A stretch of DNA of 64,000 bases, taken from assembly GCF_002994745.2 (NCBI RefSeq), contig NC_037089.1:80438347-80502346 (forward strand), in the 5' to 3' direction. The first letter of the stretch is position 1, and each line of letters starts with the position of its first letter. Position numbers and translations under genes: made by a program. Shown piece after piece: positions 1 to 9,936 of the stretch. Under the pieces are notes generated by a model. That model did no database searches, had not been told where the DNA came from, and was given only the letters and a program-made list of their open reading frames with translations. The stretch comes from Rosa chinensis. Its lineage: Eukaryota > Streptophyta > Magnoliopsida > Rosales > Rosaceae.

Positions 1-975
1 TTCCCAACTGCCCAACACTTTGGTATTTCACTATTGATGAAAGACAAAGACTAACAGGGATAGTTTTAACAAACAAATGCCATTTGTATCCTATGTTGAC
101 CTTAGATTCTTCTACCGTTCTATTCAACAAAAAGGAACAGTAAAAACTTTAAAACAAAAACAAGACTAGCCTTCAACATGCCACATTTCGCCTAACGACT
201 TCCTGTCTAAACGGCTACTCAAAGGGCGGAATCACTGCTGCTTGTCCTAATTTTTCCATTTTAAAACTGATTCTTTTGGCTGAACAGTAAAGCTTTAGAA
301 CTTTAGCTTTCCATGAGATACATGCATACGAATGTTTAAACTTTCCACTTTGACATTGTAAACTTTTGTTTGTTCCATGGTTTCCTGGAACAGAGTTTAA
401 ACTTTGTCATCGTAGAATTATGCATGATAAAGATGATTACGAGATGTAAAGATAATGACATAAACATTTTATAAATTAAAGAAGTGGGTGAACATCCATC
501 TGAATTTATTTATTCAAATATACATATAAAACTCTTAAACAATCAGAGCCTCATTCTCAGGTAAACAGCAAAAGCTGTTTAGCTATCCATAAGAATGAGA
601 ACAGTTACTTACTTGTACTGAAAGCACACTACTTCACACCTAAACAGGAAGGGAAGCACACTGCTATTCTATTTTTATTTTTCAGAGGAGTTTTCTGATC
701 TAAACTTCCAATGCCTTCTAAGAGAAGCTAAAGCTCCTTATATAGGGAGCGGAACTCAAACCAGAATTCAAAATACAAAATGTACAGGGCAACTCCGTGA
801 CTCTTGCTTTTCGTAGTGCTCCTGCTGGTGGAGGTCGGTCAGGGAAAAGCAAAAGGAAGAAGTGAAATGTTTTTCACTTAACCTTTTCTTTTTGAAAAGG
901 AAAAAGCAAAAGTAGCTTTAGAAAAGTCTAAAGTTCTACAGTTGCTATTTTGGTGCTGATTCTTCACCTGTAGCT
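1..975 (-). other. Viral noncoding region downstream of the polyprotein (promoter/leader candidate)
   Basis: No frame of note is open here. On the minus strand this follows the polyprotein stop and holds a TATA-like box near 740 and, further along, an AATAAA-type signal near 508-514. That is the order expected for a pararetroviral promoter followed by the terminal redundancy of its RNA. A segment near 364-405 nearly repeats part of the polyprotein coding sequence near 4734-4775. Part of this stretch could already be host or rearranged viral DNA. Confidence 0.5.
736..745 (-). promoter_or_regulatory. TATA box candidate of the pararetroviral promoter
   Basis: The minus strand reads CTATATAAGG, close to the TATATAAGG form used by caulimovirus 35S-type promoters. 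It lies about 230 bp after the polyprotein stop, in the intergenic region where such promoters sit. No transcription start can be confirmed from sequence. Confidence 0.5.
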
Positions 976-3900
976 TCACATGTTCTCGTCCGTTTCAGAA
1001 TGGTGGCCAAAGACAAAGGAGTTGTTGTCTGCTTGGGCCATGCGAGTTGTTGTTGCATTATCCTCGACGTCTGTATCAACATACATTTTGTAGTGGTTGT
1101 CATTTTCAAGCTTTTCCACCCAACGCATGCATGCCATTGTCGAGTCTATCTCTTTTCTGGTTAGAGATAGGAATATATCGCTGCTGACTACGTCAGGATG
1201 ATCGTAAGCAGTGATAATTGTCTTTTCTCCTGCTGCCAGGAATGTGTTGTTGCTGTCTTCAGAGATGATCTTTTTGATGTAGTCAAGAGCCATGGCCTTC
1301 ATCCAAGGAATGCTAGAATTAGGTTGGCCATTGTATGCAGTACAGGCTGGTTGAAGATATCTTCTTTGAATAATTCTCACATAATGATATGGAGGAATAT
1401 ATTCAACTTCACCATCTGTCTTCTGAATCCATTCTGGAGGAGTGGATCTGAACTTCAGACGAAGCATACAGTTATCTTTTCTGATGTTCTTGACTGTGTT
1501 GACAATAATAGGCGGCAAGCCTCTTAGATCATCATTAGTTTTAGTCCACAGATTATGGACAAAACCATTTTCAACAAGCCAAAGCTTGTGTTCTTGAGGA
1601 TGTTCACTCTGAACATTTACCAGGTACCTTCCAACATATGGTCCTGAGACAATGAAGAGGGTTGGAGGAACTAGGTTTTCAGGATTGTGCCTTCCTATCA
1701 GATTATGGAATTCATACCAGTCTGATTCATTGAGTGCCATGATAGGGATCCTAGCACTTTCTGGACTTTCAAGGAAGGATAGTTTTTCTTTCCTTACAGC
1801 ACTCTGCTGTGTATGAAGCTCTTCACCTTGTGGTCTACCATTCTCGTAGAGTTCTTCAGCTAATGCAAACAGAGCCGGGAACATTAATCCACTGCTTCTT
1901 TCTTGAAAGGCAAATAAGAGATTATCCAGGATTGCCTTCTGGTGATAAGCTAGTCTCCTGCCAGTTCTGAACACAGGAGTATCAAAAGTTCTTAATTCAT
2001 AATTAAAAACATTTATAACTCCACTCGGAGTTGGTCTGCTTTTTGGCAAAGCAGCAGCCGTCAACGGTCTTGATGTGCCTTTACCGTCTGCCGTTTGAGA
2101 CGGGCTAGCCAATCCTTTACCCTGGGATTGATCAGTTGAAGCCAAGCCTTTTGAGCTTAGCAGAAACCTTTTCAGGATTTTCTCCTTGGTTTCTTTTGGA
2201 TCCTCTTCAGGTTCCTGTTCTTTCCCAGTTCTTCTGCTTCTGGGATTACGACCTTCGTCGTCTTCTCTTTGGCTGAACATTGCCAGTTCTCTGGTCAATG
2301 CGTCTGGAAGATAGTTCTTGTTACCTGCAATTAATTCAACAGTATAATCATATTGGTTAAGAAATAATTGCCAGTTTGCTAATCTTCCTCTATCAGCAGC
2401 TTTGTCAAGTTTAAAATTTTTAAAATTCTTTACTCTAGCACAATCGGTGCGGACAGTAAAGGTTTTTCCCAGATAAGCGGGAGAATTTAAAATCGTTTTC
2501 TTGACAGCTAAAATTTCTTTTTCCCCTGTGGGATAATTCAGTTCTGCAGGGCTGAACTTGCCACTACAAAATTTGCAGATCTTTTCAATGTTAGTTCCAG
2601 GCGCTCTCGCCAGAACAACACCGGACCAGTAATTATCGCTCGCATCTGTCTGGAGGATAATTTCATCATTCTCTTCTGGTTGTTGAAGAGGAGGGAGGTT
2701 CTTGCAGAGATTTTTTATCTGCTTCACGATCTTTTCATCATCTTCTGTGAAGTTCCATTTTCTTTTGGAACTTGTCTTGGGAGATAACATTGCTGTTAAC
2801 CCTGAGATTCTAGGGATGAAATCTCTCCCATAATTTATGACACCAAGGAATCTCTCTAGACTCTTAGCATCAGGAATTTTGTCTGGGAACTTCCAGATCT
2901 TTTCAAGGATGTGAGGTTGGAGTTTTATGACTCCATTCTTGATGTTTATTCCTAGGAAATCAACTTCATCAAGGATAAAGAAGATTTTCTTCTCACCTAG
3001 GATAATTCCATGCTGAACTATCAGCTTTGTTACCTCGTGGAGGTGCTTCATGTGTTCTTCTCTGTTTTTGGAGAAGACCAGGATGTCATCTATGTAGACG
3101 ACACAGAACTCCGCTACATGCTTGAAAATGTTGTCCATCTTTCTTTGAAATATTGAGGGAGCTTGCTTGAGACCAAAAGGCATTACCAGCCACTCGTAAT
3201 GACCTTGTGGTGTTCCAAATGCAGTGAGAGGGATACTCTCAGGATGCATCTTGACCTGCCAGAAACCCGACTTTGCATCGAATTTCGAAAAGACTTTAGC
3301 TCCTCTGAGCTGGTTGATCAGGACTCTGACTTGAGCGATCTGATATCCGTCTTTGACAGTTTTCTTATTGACATCTCTGTAGTCAATAACCATTCTAGCT
3401 TTGCCTCGTAGATTCTCTGCATGATTTCTCACGTAGAATGCTGGAGCATGATGAGGGCTAGTGGACGGTTGAATTAATTTCTTCTTCAGGAGATCTTCAA
3501 TATCAATTCTGAATTCTTTTTGATCTTCCTCTTTGTACTGAGGAATGGCTTTGACATGGCAGATAGCGTTCATGTCATGCAATCTCAATTCACAGACCAC
3601 TGGGTCTTTTTCCCAAAACTTCTGAGGATTTGTATCTACATTCTGTTCGAGTAGTTTCTTGATTTTCTCAAGAGTGGGAATTTGCTGAGACTCAAGCTTG
3701 TTCTGAAAGTGCTTGAGGTTGTGCTCATAGATGAAACTAGCTTCTTCATCTTCACTAGTTTCTTCTTCTTCTTCTTCTGAAGATTCTTCAACAAGCAGTT
3801 CTTCTTGTTGTTTGATTTGGAGTATGGGCTGAAATTTGGGTTTGTAGGGGGTAAGATCACCACTATTCTGTTGCGATCTCTGATAGTGAGTAGTAAAACC

Positions 3901-6900
3901 GGGACCAACCACACTGAATGCATGTGTGAGGCGGTCTGCCCAGAACACCCGTTCTCCTTTCTTGAAGCCTATCGCTTCTTCATCCTGAATGAATCGTTGT
4001 TGGAGAATAAAATCATTTCCCAACAAGAAATCAGATCCTTGGCCTTCAGACTGCCAAACATTCTGGATGATAAATGTTCCTCCACCAATGGTGATATGAA
4101 CATTTTTTGCTACTTTCTTCATGGTGAGATGGCTTCCATCGAATGTAACACCAGTAGCTGACTTCTTTTTATCTTCTTTCCAGAGTTCGTCTGGAATTGC
4201 AAATCTTTTTGCAACAGTAAAACCTGATCCATTATCTACAAAAGCATGTAGATGATATTTCCTGTGATCAGGGAACTTGAGTCCGATCTCTATGTAGTTG
4301 CTGTATCTACTTGTAGAGACGACTTTCGATTGGTGAAGCTCATTTTCTTGAGCTTGTTCCTGGGGAATGAATGGTTTGCATTCTTCTGGAACATTTTCCT
4401 GAGTGGGTGATTTGTCATCATCATCCCAATCTGTAGGACTTATCTCTTTGCTGGCTGGACCAGTGAACCAGGGAGGAGGATCGTATCTGACCATATAATC
4501 AAACTTGCCGGAAGGTTGGCCAAGTAGATCCCATGTGTCAGTATTCTCCTGTCGTTCTAAGAGATGAACAGTTTCTGGTGGTTTCACCAGTTCTTCATTT
4601 TCTGGTATTTCAACCAGTTCAATTTCTTCATCGATCGTTTCTTCACCGATGATTTCTTCCTTTGTTTTTGAGGAAGAAGGTTGTTGTTCCACTGTTGTTT
4701 CTTGGAACACGGTTGTTGCAACTCCTTTTGCTTGTTCCATGGTTTCCTGGAACAGAGTTTCAACTTCTTTCGCTTTTTTCTCAGCGAAATATTCTTCATA
4801 TTCTTGCTCAACCCATTGGCTGACAAGACCATTCTTGGTTTTTCTTCTTGCTTCAGCTATGAAGCATTCTTTGTGATAAGTCTTCTTAGACTCTTCGCAG
4901 AACATAGGGAGACCATTCTTTTCGTGACAAAAGCAGTAGTCACAAACGAATGAACCAGGGTTCACCTGATAAGAAGACATGAAGGATTCTGTCTTGCTTT
5001 CTTCCCAGTTTTTGACTTTCAAAACATTCATTTGTCTGGATTCGAAGTACTCTACTTCAGAATCATTCTCAGACTCTTCTGATGAACTTTCTTCTTCAGA
5101 CCAGGCAGAGTAGACTGACCTGTCATCTTCTTCATCATCAGAATAGGCTATTTCGTAGCCTTTCATGTTTGCTACTTCTACTATTTGCTCGTATTCTTCA
5201 AAGAGAGCATTAGTAGATCTTTTACCCTTTTCCGGGCATTCATTGGCATAGTGCCCTTCAGCTTTACACAACCAACATCTGCAAGCTTTCTTGCTAGGCT
5301 GTTTATGCTGATGAGTATTCTTCTTTTTCTTGAAGAACTTCTTCTTTGGATCTTCATCCTGCTGCTTCTTGTAATTGGAGCTTTTCTTGAATCTCCAATT
5401 CTTCTTCTGATTACTCTTTTTGAATTTTTTAGAGTAATATTTCTTCTTTCTGTGGAATTTGGTGTCATGACATCCCCAGTTTGTGGGCATATCCAGTATT
5501 CCGTAACAGAAATTTTCAACTCCTTTGAGTTGCTTCTTGGCCATCTTAGCTCTAAGATTGGCTTTGCATTGCTCCTTCAGTAGTTGCCGGATTCTGTCGG
5601 CAATTCCTCCAACTGAAAATCTTTCAATTGGTTTCTCAGCTATGCTTTCTCTCACAGCTGTTCTCCATGGTTCAGGGAGCTTTCTGTGCAACAGATTAAC
5701 TAGATCAGTATTCTCTAGTTCACCAATTGTACAGTAATATTCCTGAAATTCATTCAGGTATTCTTCAAAATATCTCATGTCACAGATTTTGAGAGCATAG
5801 ATATTCGACTTTGCCGTTTCTTTGGCTTTCTCACTCAGATTTGAGAGATCTCCACAGAACTGATCGTACAGGGGTACTGCAAAATCATACGGAGACTTTG
5901 AATTTTTTATCTCTTCAAGCCAGTCTCTTCCTCTGGCGGTTTCTTTGAAAGATAGGTAGTACTTTTTTGCCACTCCGGTGAGAGTAGTCTCATAGTACAC
6001 CTGCAAATCTGGTGCTTCAAATTTTCCAAGGGTAAGTGCAGAGGCCATCATCAGGCTGTCTACCCATTGGTCAATGGTTTTTCTTTTGTCTAGACTCTTG
6101 TCTAGATTCAACCAGATGCCATAGTTCGTGATCGGAACTCTTGGCAGATTGTCCTCGGGGACGAATCTTTGAGAATTTCTTTCTCCTTTTTTACCCGTGG
6201 GGGCTTTCTGAACTGGGAGTTTCATTTCCCTTGTTTCTTTTTTGATGAAAGTTCTGGAGCTTCCTCCTTCTTCCATTTCAACATCTTGGTAAGGAAAGAC
6301 TTTTCTTGTCTTTCTGCATTTGAATTCTTTCATTTCCTCGATTAGTTTTTCTAATCGTTCAGGACTTTCACAATTCTCAGCTTCTTTGTAAAGATCATAG
6401 AGCCTCTCAGCTCTGAGCATATGGACTGGTCTGCATAGATCAGCTTCCAGATCTTCTTCTGATATTGGCTCTTCAGTAGTGGGTTTTGTACCACTGACAC
6501 CGGCTTCTCTGGTGCTGTAGCTTCTTCTCAGAAGACTGCTGTTTATCCTGATGTTCTCAGGACAGACATCACTTTTTCTGTGATTGTCGAAGTTGAGGCT
6601 GATTTCTCCAGTGCGTCTACTCTCGTAGATCTTTGCTGATGCTCTCTCCGGTAGCTTTTTTGGACCGGATAGTTTCCATTCAAGAGGAAAAGTTACTTCA
6701 TTCCAAGCAACCTTGTGAATCTGCTGTGAATGGTTCTTCTGGCTGGTGAGGAATCCAGTAGTGAGACCAGGGATGTTGGAGATCCTTGTCTTCGGTTCCA
6801 CTGTGGTGCTCATCAGTTTATAGTACACTCTGTATACTATTGCCAATTCTTGCATTTCTTCTTTCATTGAGATCCCGTCTGTCTTGACTCTCAGTCTGAG

Positions 6901-7788
6901 GCAGTGGGCTGCATCCTTCAAGCTGGTTGAGAAGTTGGGGAAGCAGTTGAAATATGCTACCTGGTTGCATAGTGATGCTTCTAGAGTTCCCAACAGACTA
7001 GCTTGGAAGTCTGTCAATCTGTTGTCTTGCAGGACACATAGGACTGAACAGTTGATGCCTTCTCTTGCCAACAGTTTTATGCCGACTTGGACTGCTCCAA
7101 TGTGCATAAATTGGTACTGCTTTGCTTGTGCTCTGGCAACTTCAGCAGGGGTGATCATCAAGAGATCTGTTTCTCCTGTTGTTGAGGGGGTTGTGAATTC
7201 AAGTACTTTGAAATGATGGCTATCCATCAGGTCAAATGTTCCCCGTCTGTAGATCTGTTTGAAATCTAGCTTTGGAATTGAGGAGTTTTTTACCTCATGC
7301 TCGATTTCATTGTATTCAAATTCTTCAGAATTCAGGAGTTGAACTCCTTTCTTTTTTCCAAAGATGCTTAACATCTTTATTTCTCTTTTTTCCGGGTTTT
7401 CATACCGGATACTAGTCTGACTAGTAGATGGTTCCAGAAAAATCATGCTAGGAACACGATTTGTATCTGGTTTTTCTAATGGTTTGAATCCATTAGTCTT
7501 CTTTTTTACTGTAGGCAATTTCTTGTCCTTCAGTATAGAATCCAGCGTTTTTTGCTGTTCTTTGATTTTTCTACTAACACTCGTTAGTTTTTCTTCTTCC
7601 GTTTTTGGAAGATCTTTGATATAATCCAGTTTGTTTTCCAATCTTTCCAATTGGTGGATTATAGCAGGAAATTTGTCTAGAGTCGACTGACATCTAGAGA
7701 CTTCTAGTAACAGCTTCTGATATTTCTCATCAGAAGATTTCAGTAGAGAATTTATTTTCTCTAATAACAATTCTGACATTGTCCCCAT
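976..7788 (-). CDS. Caulimovirid polyprotein (MP-CP-protease-RT-RNase H), intact frame
   Basis: This 2270-codon frame has no stop or frameshift. In order it shows: an N-terminal coiled-coil-like, Lys/Glu-rich segment (about 1-95); a 30K-type movement protein (about 150-340, with GAVQVGIKLLAREG near 228); a coat-protein region (about 555-780) followed by a Lys-rich tract and a CCHC knuckle CRCWLCKAEGHYANEC (about 835-850); a second Cys/His cluster (about 948-975); an acidic stretch; an aspartic protease with VDNGSG (about 1182); reverse transcriptase with YIDDIL (about 1563); and RNase H starting at QTDASDNYW (about 1713-1850). About 400 C-terminal residues match nothing I recognise. In this family the polyprotein is cut by its own protease and the RT/RNase H copies pregenomic RNA. 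ATG at 7788 is used; a second ATG lies three codons on. The intact frame suggests a fairly recent integration (inference). Confidence 0.95.
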   Translation of the reverse strand: MGTMSELLLEKINSLLKSSDEKYQKLLLEVSRCQSTLDKFPAIIHQLERLENKLDYIKDLPKTEEEKLTSVSRKIKEQQKTLDSILKDKKLPTVKKKTNGFKPLEKPDTNRVPSMIFLEPSTSQTSIRYENPEKREIKMLSIFGKKKGVQLLNSEEFEYNEIEHEVKNSSIPKLDFKQIYRRGTFDLMDSHHFKVLEFTTPSTTGETDLLMITPAEVARAQAKQYQFMHIGAVQVGIKLLAREGINCSVLCVLQDNRLTDFQASLLGTLEASLCNQVAYFNCFPNFSTSLKDAAHCLRLRVKTDGISMKEEMQELAIVYRVYYKLMSTTVEPKTRISNIPGLTTGFLTSQKNHSQQIHKVAWNEVTFPLEWKLSGPKKLPERASAKIYESRRTGEISLNFDNHRKSDVCPENIRINSSLLRRSYSTREAGVSGTKPTTEEPISEEDLEADLCRPVHMLRAERLYDLYKEAENCESPERLEKLIEEMKEFKCRKTRKVFPYQDVEMEEGGSSRTFIKKETREMKLPVQKAPTGKKGERNSQRFVPEDNLPRVPITNYGIWLNLDKSLDKRKTIDQWVDSLMMASALTLGKFEAPDLQVYYETTLTGVAKKYYLSFKETARGRDWLEEIKNSKSPYDFAVPLYDQFCGDLSNLSEKAKETAKSNIYALKICDMRYFEEYLNEFQEYYCTIGELENTDLVNLLHRKLPEPWRTAVRESIAEKPIERFSVGGIADRIRQLLKEQCKANLRAKMAKKQLKGVENFCYGILDMPTNWGCHDTKFHRKKKYYSKKFKKSNQKKNWRFKKSSNYKKQQDEDPKKKFFKKKKNTHQHKQPSKKACRCWLCKAEGHYANECPEKGKRSTNALFEEYEQIVEVANMKGYEIAYSDDEEDDRSVYSAWSEEESSSEESENDSEVEYFESRQMNVLKVKNWEESKTESFMSSYQVNPGSFVCDYCFCHEKNGLPMFCEESKKTYHKECFIAEARRKTKNGLVSQWVEQEYEEYFAEKKAKEVETLFQETMEQAKGVATTVFQETTVEQQPSSSKTKEEIIGEETIDEEIELVEIPENEELVKPPETVHLLERQENTDTWDLLGQPSGKFDYMVRYDPPPWFTGPASKEISPTDWDDDDKSPTQENVPEECKPFIPQEQAQENELHQSKVVSTSRYSNYIEIGLKFPDHRKYHLHAFVDNGSGFTVAKRFAIPDELWKEDKKKSATGVTFDGSHLTMKKVAKNVHITIGGGTFIIQNVWQSEGQGSDFLLGNDFILQQRFIQDEEAIGFKKGERVFWADRLTHAFSVVGPGFTTHYQRSQQNSGDLTPYKPKFQPILQIKQQEELLVEESSEEEEEETSEDEEASFIYEHNLKHFQNKLESQQIPTLEKIKKLLEQNVDTNPQKFWEKDPVVCELRLHDMNAICHVKAIPQYKEEDQKEFRIDIEDLLKKKLIQPSTSPHHAPAFYVRNHAENLRGKARMVIDYRDVNKKTVKDGYQIAQVRVLINQLRGAKVFSKFDAKSGFWQVKMHPESIPLTAFGTPQGHYEWLVMPFGLKQAPSIFQRKMDNIFKHVAEFCVVYIDDILVFSKNREEHMKHLHEVTKLIVQHGIILGEKKIFFILDEVDFLGINIKNGVIKLQPHILEKIWKFPDKIPDAKSLERFLGVINYGRDFIPRISGLTAMLSPKTSSKRKWNFTEDDEKIVKQIKNLCKNLPPLQQPEENDEIILQTDASDNYWSGVVLARAPGTNIEKICKFCSGKFSPAELNYPTGEKEILAVKKTILNSPAYLGKTFTVRTDCARVKNFKNFKLDKAADRGRLANWQLFLNQYDYTVELIAGNKNYLPDALTRELAMFSQREDDEGRNPRSRRTGKEQEPEEDPKETKEKILKRFLLSSKGLASTDQSQGKGLASPSQTADGKGTSRPLTAAALPKSRPTPSGVINVFNYELRTFDTPVFRTGRRLAYHQKAILDNLLFAFQERSSGLMFPALFALAEELYENGRPQGEELHTQQSAVRKEKLSFLESPESARIPIMALNESDWYEFHNLIGRHNPENLVPPTLFIVSGPYVGRYLVNVQSEHPQEHKLWLVENGFVHNLWTKTNDDLRGLPPIIVNTVKNIRKDNCMLRLKFRSTPPEWIQKTDGEVEYIPPYHYVRIIQRRYLQPACTAYNGQPNSSIPWMKAMALDYIKKIISEDSNNTFLAAGEKTIITAYDHPDVVSSDIFLSLTRKEIDSTMACMRWVEKLENDNHYKMYVDTDVEDNATTTRMAQADNNSFVFGHHSETDENM

Positions 7789-7820
7789 TAAGGAGGGGTT
7801 CTCCTTGAGCTGTTTTACAA

Positions 7821-7832
7821 GCTCTGATACCA
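7821..7832 (-). other. tRNA-Met primer-binding site of the endogenous pararetrovirus
   Basis: The minus strand reads TGGTATCAGAGC, complementary to the 3' end of plant initiator tRNA-Met, the standard primer for minus-strand DNA synthesis in Caulimoviridae. It sits 32 nt before the polyprotein ATG and 13 nt after the stop of the upstream frame. Confidence 0.88.
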
Positions 7833-7845
7833 GTGAGGTGCGGAT

Positions 7846-8142
7846 CTAACCAATGCTCAAATAATTCAGAGGTTTTTGTTCCTCTTCCAGAACATATAAG
7901 AGATTTTCTATCTCTTCTTCTATTTTATAGATTCTAGTCTGTAGTCTATAAATAATATCCCAGTAATTGGGAGATTCTCTATCAAGGTTGTCCCGATAGG
8001 TTTTCAATTTTCTCAGTTTTTCTCTCTCTTTCTGCAGTTCTTTAGTAGTATGTTTGCATATAGCTACTAACTCAAGTCTGTCTACAATTGAAATTATGAA
8101 TAGTAAATCGTACTGTTTACCTTTCGAATTAGAGGATGACTG
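7846..8142 (-). pseudogene. 3' end of a second viral ORF, truncated at the insertion junction
   Basis: A frame of 98 codons is open from a TGA near 8145 to a TAG at 7846-7848 and contains no Met. The last roughly 75 residues are rich in Lys, Glu and Leu and look like a coiled coil. It ends just before the primer-binding site, as the last ORF of a circular genome or a short ORF after the RNA leader would. The start is missing, so I read it as a real viral frame cut off where the element joins host DNA. Its product is not recognised. Confidence 0.6.
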
Positions 8143-8150
8143 TCAGCTTC

Positions 8151-8449
8151 ATATATATATTCAAATGAAACAAACTCTGATGGGCCCACCACGTTTCTAA
8201 AACAACATATATAGTATAGAGACTTATGAAAGAGACATATGCAGATGCAGACTCTGACAGACCAAAACAACAAAGGGGTACTAATGGTAGGGATTTTGAA
8301 AAGATGGGTAGGTAGGAAAGAAAATGAGAAAAAGTTGTGTAAAAGGGAACAAAAATAATACACTGGGGTGTATGAGAAGTATTTTCCCAGATTTGGGGTG
8401 TATGAGCATTAACCCTTTATTATATTAAAAGTAGAATTTTGCAGCGGTA
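8151..8449. other. Spacer between viral element and receptor-kinase relic
   Basis: AT-rich sequence with a short TA run at the left end. A minus-strand open frame here has no recognisable content. Nothing else is supported. Confidence 0.5.
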
Positions 8450-9123
8450 CGTATCTGTAGAATTTGCTTAAGGACTGTAGTAGTCATCACCCTAAAAACA
8501 TCAATTTACAGTTTTGCACAGAAGTTGATGAATGCGTAAAATGACCTCTCAAACAGCTAAACACGATCAAGACGCATGAATAAGGGAGGACAGACTTTTC
8601 TTCTACTAATTTACTAGCTAATTAATTCGTCAACACGTCGTCATAGTCTATTATCTTGTTTGTCTGATATTTGGCTTGCAAGTCTTTGAATGATCATGCC
8701 CCACTTCCTACTCGAGAAAATTACAGTCAGTGAAATCAGAGAAACCCATCCATACACAAATTTCTATAAGCAGATTAGCGATGGAGATTCTATCTATCAG
8801 ACACCTCCACTTTTCCTTAATTCTCCTGCTATCATGAAGAACCTAATCATCAAGTACCTTTGTACAGTAAATATCATCAAACCAGTTCACTCTACCTTCC
8901 CGTGTTCCTGCACATCGTAGCTCAATTCGTGGTCAGTGATCCGCAATTGAATGTAAACTTGATTGGAATGACCCTTTCAAATCACATAAAGAGATTTAAA
9001 TCCTTGTAGTACCTTGACCAGTTACTTATCACCAACGTGGTAGAACTTTCATGTGGATTTTTTTACTGCAAAATGCAACACAAGAGTTGCTGATACAAGG
9101 CATTCATCATTTAGAGTTTAGAG

Positions 9124-9472
9124 TAGGGGTGGGCGCGGTGCGGTTTGGTTCAGTTTAAGACTCAAACCGCAACCAAACCGTTTTTTTTTTGTTGGCCTAT
9201 ATATCAAACCGCAACCGCATTACAAAAGGGATGAACCGATTGTTTCGGTTACACCATTTTTCTGTGCGGTGCGGGTCGGTTTCAGTTTGGACCAATTTAT
9301 TAATTTCAACTAGAAAGAGAAAGAGAGGGCCAAAATCATGCTTATTTTTACCTAACAGTTTCAATAAAGCATAAATAAATTTTGAATGCATTTAGAGTTC
9401 ACACAAATTGACAAATGTCACTCAAATATCAAGCAACTTGCAGAAAGACCATATTTGAACACTTAACAAACC

Positions 9473-9513
<41 letters not shown>

Positions 9514-9936
9514 ATGATCAAGCAAACATAGCAACTGATTACAAACTGAAAACCTAAACAAAAATAGATTTCTTATATATTAAAAACCAACATTTCCATC
9601 AATAGAGAAATAATAAATAAATAAAATGTAATTAAAATAATTCGGTGCAGGTCGGTTTAAATCGGGCGGTTTATGACCCGAAACTGCAACCGAACCGCTT
9701 TTATGCAGTTCTGTACGGTGTGACCATGAAACGACACCGTTTTAGTTCGGTGTGGTTCGGGTCGGTAACCGCATTTTCGATACAAAGTGCCTAATATCGG
9801 GTCGGTAACCGCATTTTCGATACAAAGTGCCTGCATTGTCTGTCTCCGAGGAACTAATATCGCCTAATCCCTTTCTCCTTAAAAAAATAAAAAATAAAAA
9901 AAAAAAAAAAAAAAAGATACAAAGTGCCCACCCCTA
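9124..9936. mobile_element. hAT-type non-autonomous DNA transposon
   Basis: The ends are an 11-bp inverted repeat, TAGGGGTGGGC at the left and its complement at the right, flanked by 8-bp near-identical direct repeats GTTTAGAG (9116-9123) and ATTTAGAG (9937-9944). Both the TIR type and the 8-bp duplication are typical of hAT elements. The 813-bp interior is rich in CGGTTT/AACCG subterminal motifs, has a TA microsatellite and a direct repeat of about 40 bp near 9755-9830, and codes for nothing. The paralogous locus near 13400-13415 lacks it. Confidence 0.85.
9476..9511. repeat. TA dinucleotide microsatellite inside the hAT element
   Basis: An uninterrupted alternating A/T run of 36 bp. Confidence 0.95.

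Larger units (their letters stand above)
1..8150 (-). mobile_element. Endogenous pararetrovirus (Caulimoviridae) insertion, truncated by the window edge
   Basis: One long viral polyprotein frame, a tRNA-Met primer-binding site just upstream of its start, the 3' end of another frame beyond that, and a TATA-bearing noncoding stretch downstream make up a nearly genome-length pararetroviral copy read on the minus strand. There is no integrase domain and no LTR, which separates it from Ty3/gypsy elements. The right junction with host DNA is placed at about 8.1-8.15 kb, where the upstream frame hits stops and a TA-rich run begins. The left end lies outside the window. The layout (one large polyprotein starting next to the primer site) resembles petuvirus-like endogenous viruses, but I cannot assign a genus by eye. 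Confidence 0.9.

Noticed and set aside
1198..5737. Plus-strand open frames opposite the viral polyprotein
   Set aside because: They are antisense shadows of the long minus-strand frame with no domain content.
8094..8363. Minus-strand frame of about 90 codons next to the viral element
   Set aside because: Low-complexity hydrophobic composition, no recognisable motif, lies in junction DNA.
8690..8920. Plus-strand frame in the relic as a possible small gene
   Set aside because: It is the leader and signal-peptide remnant of a deleted receptor kinase, not an independent gene.
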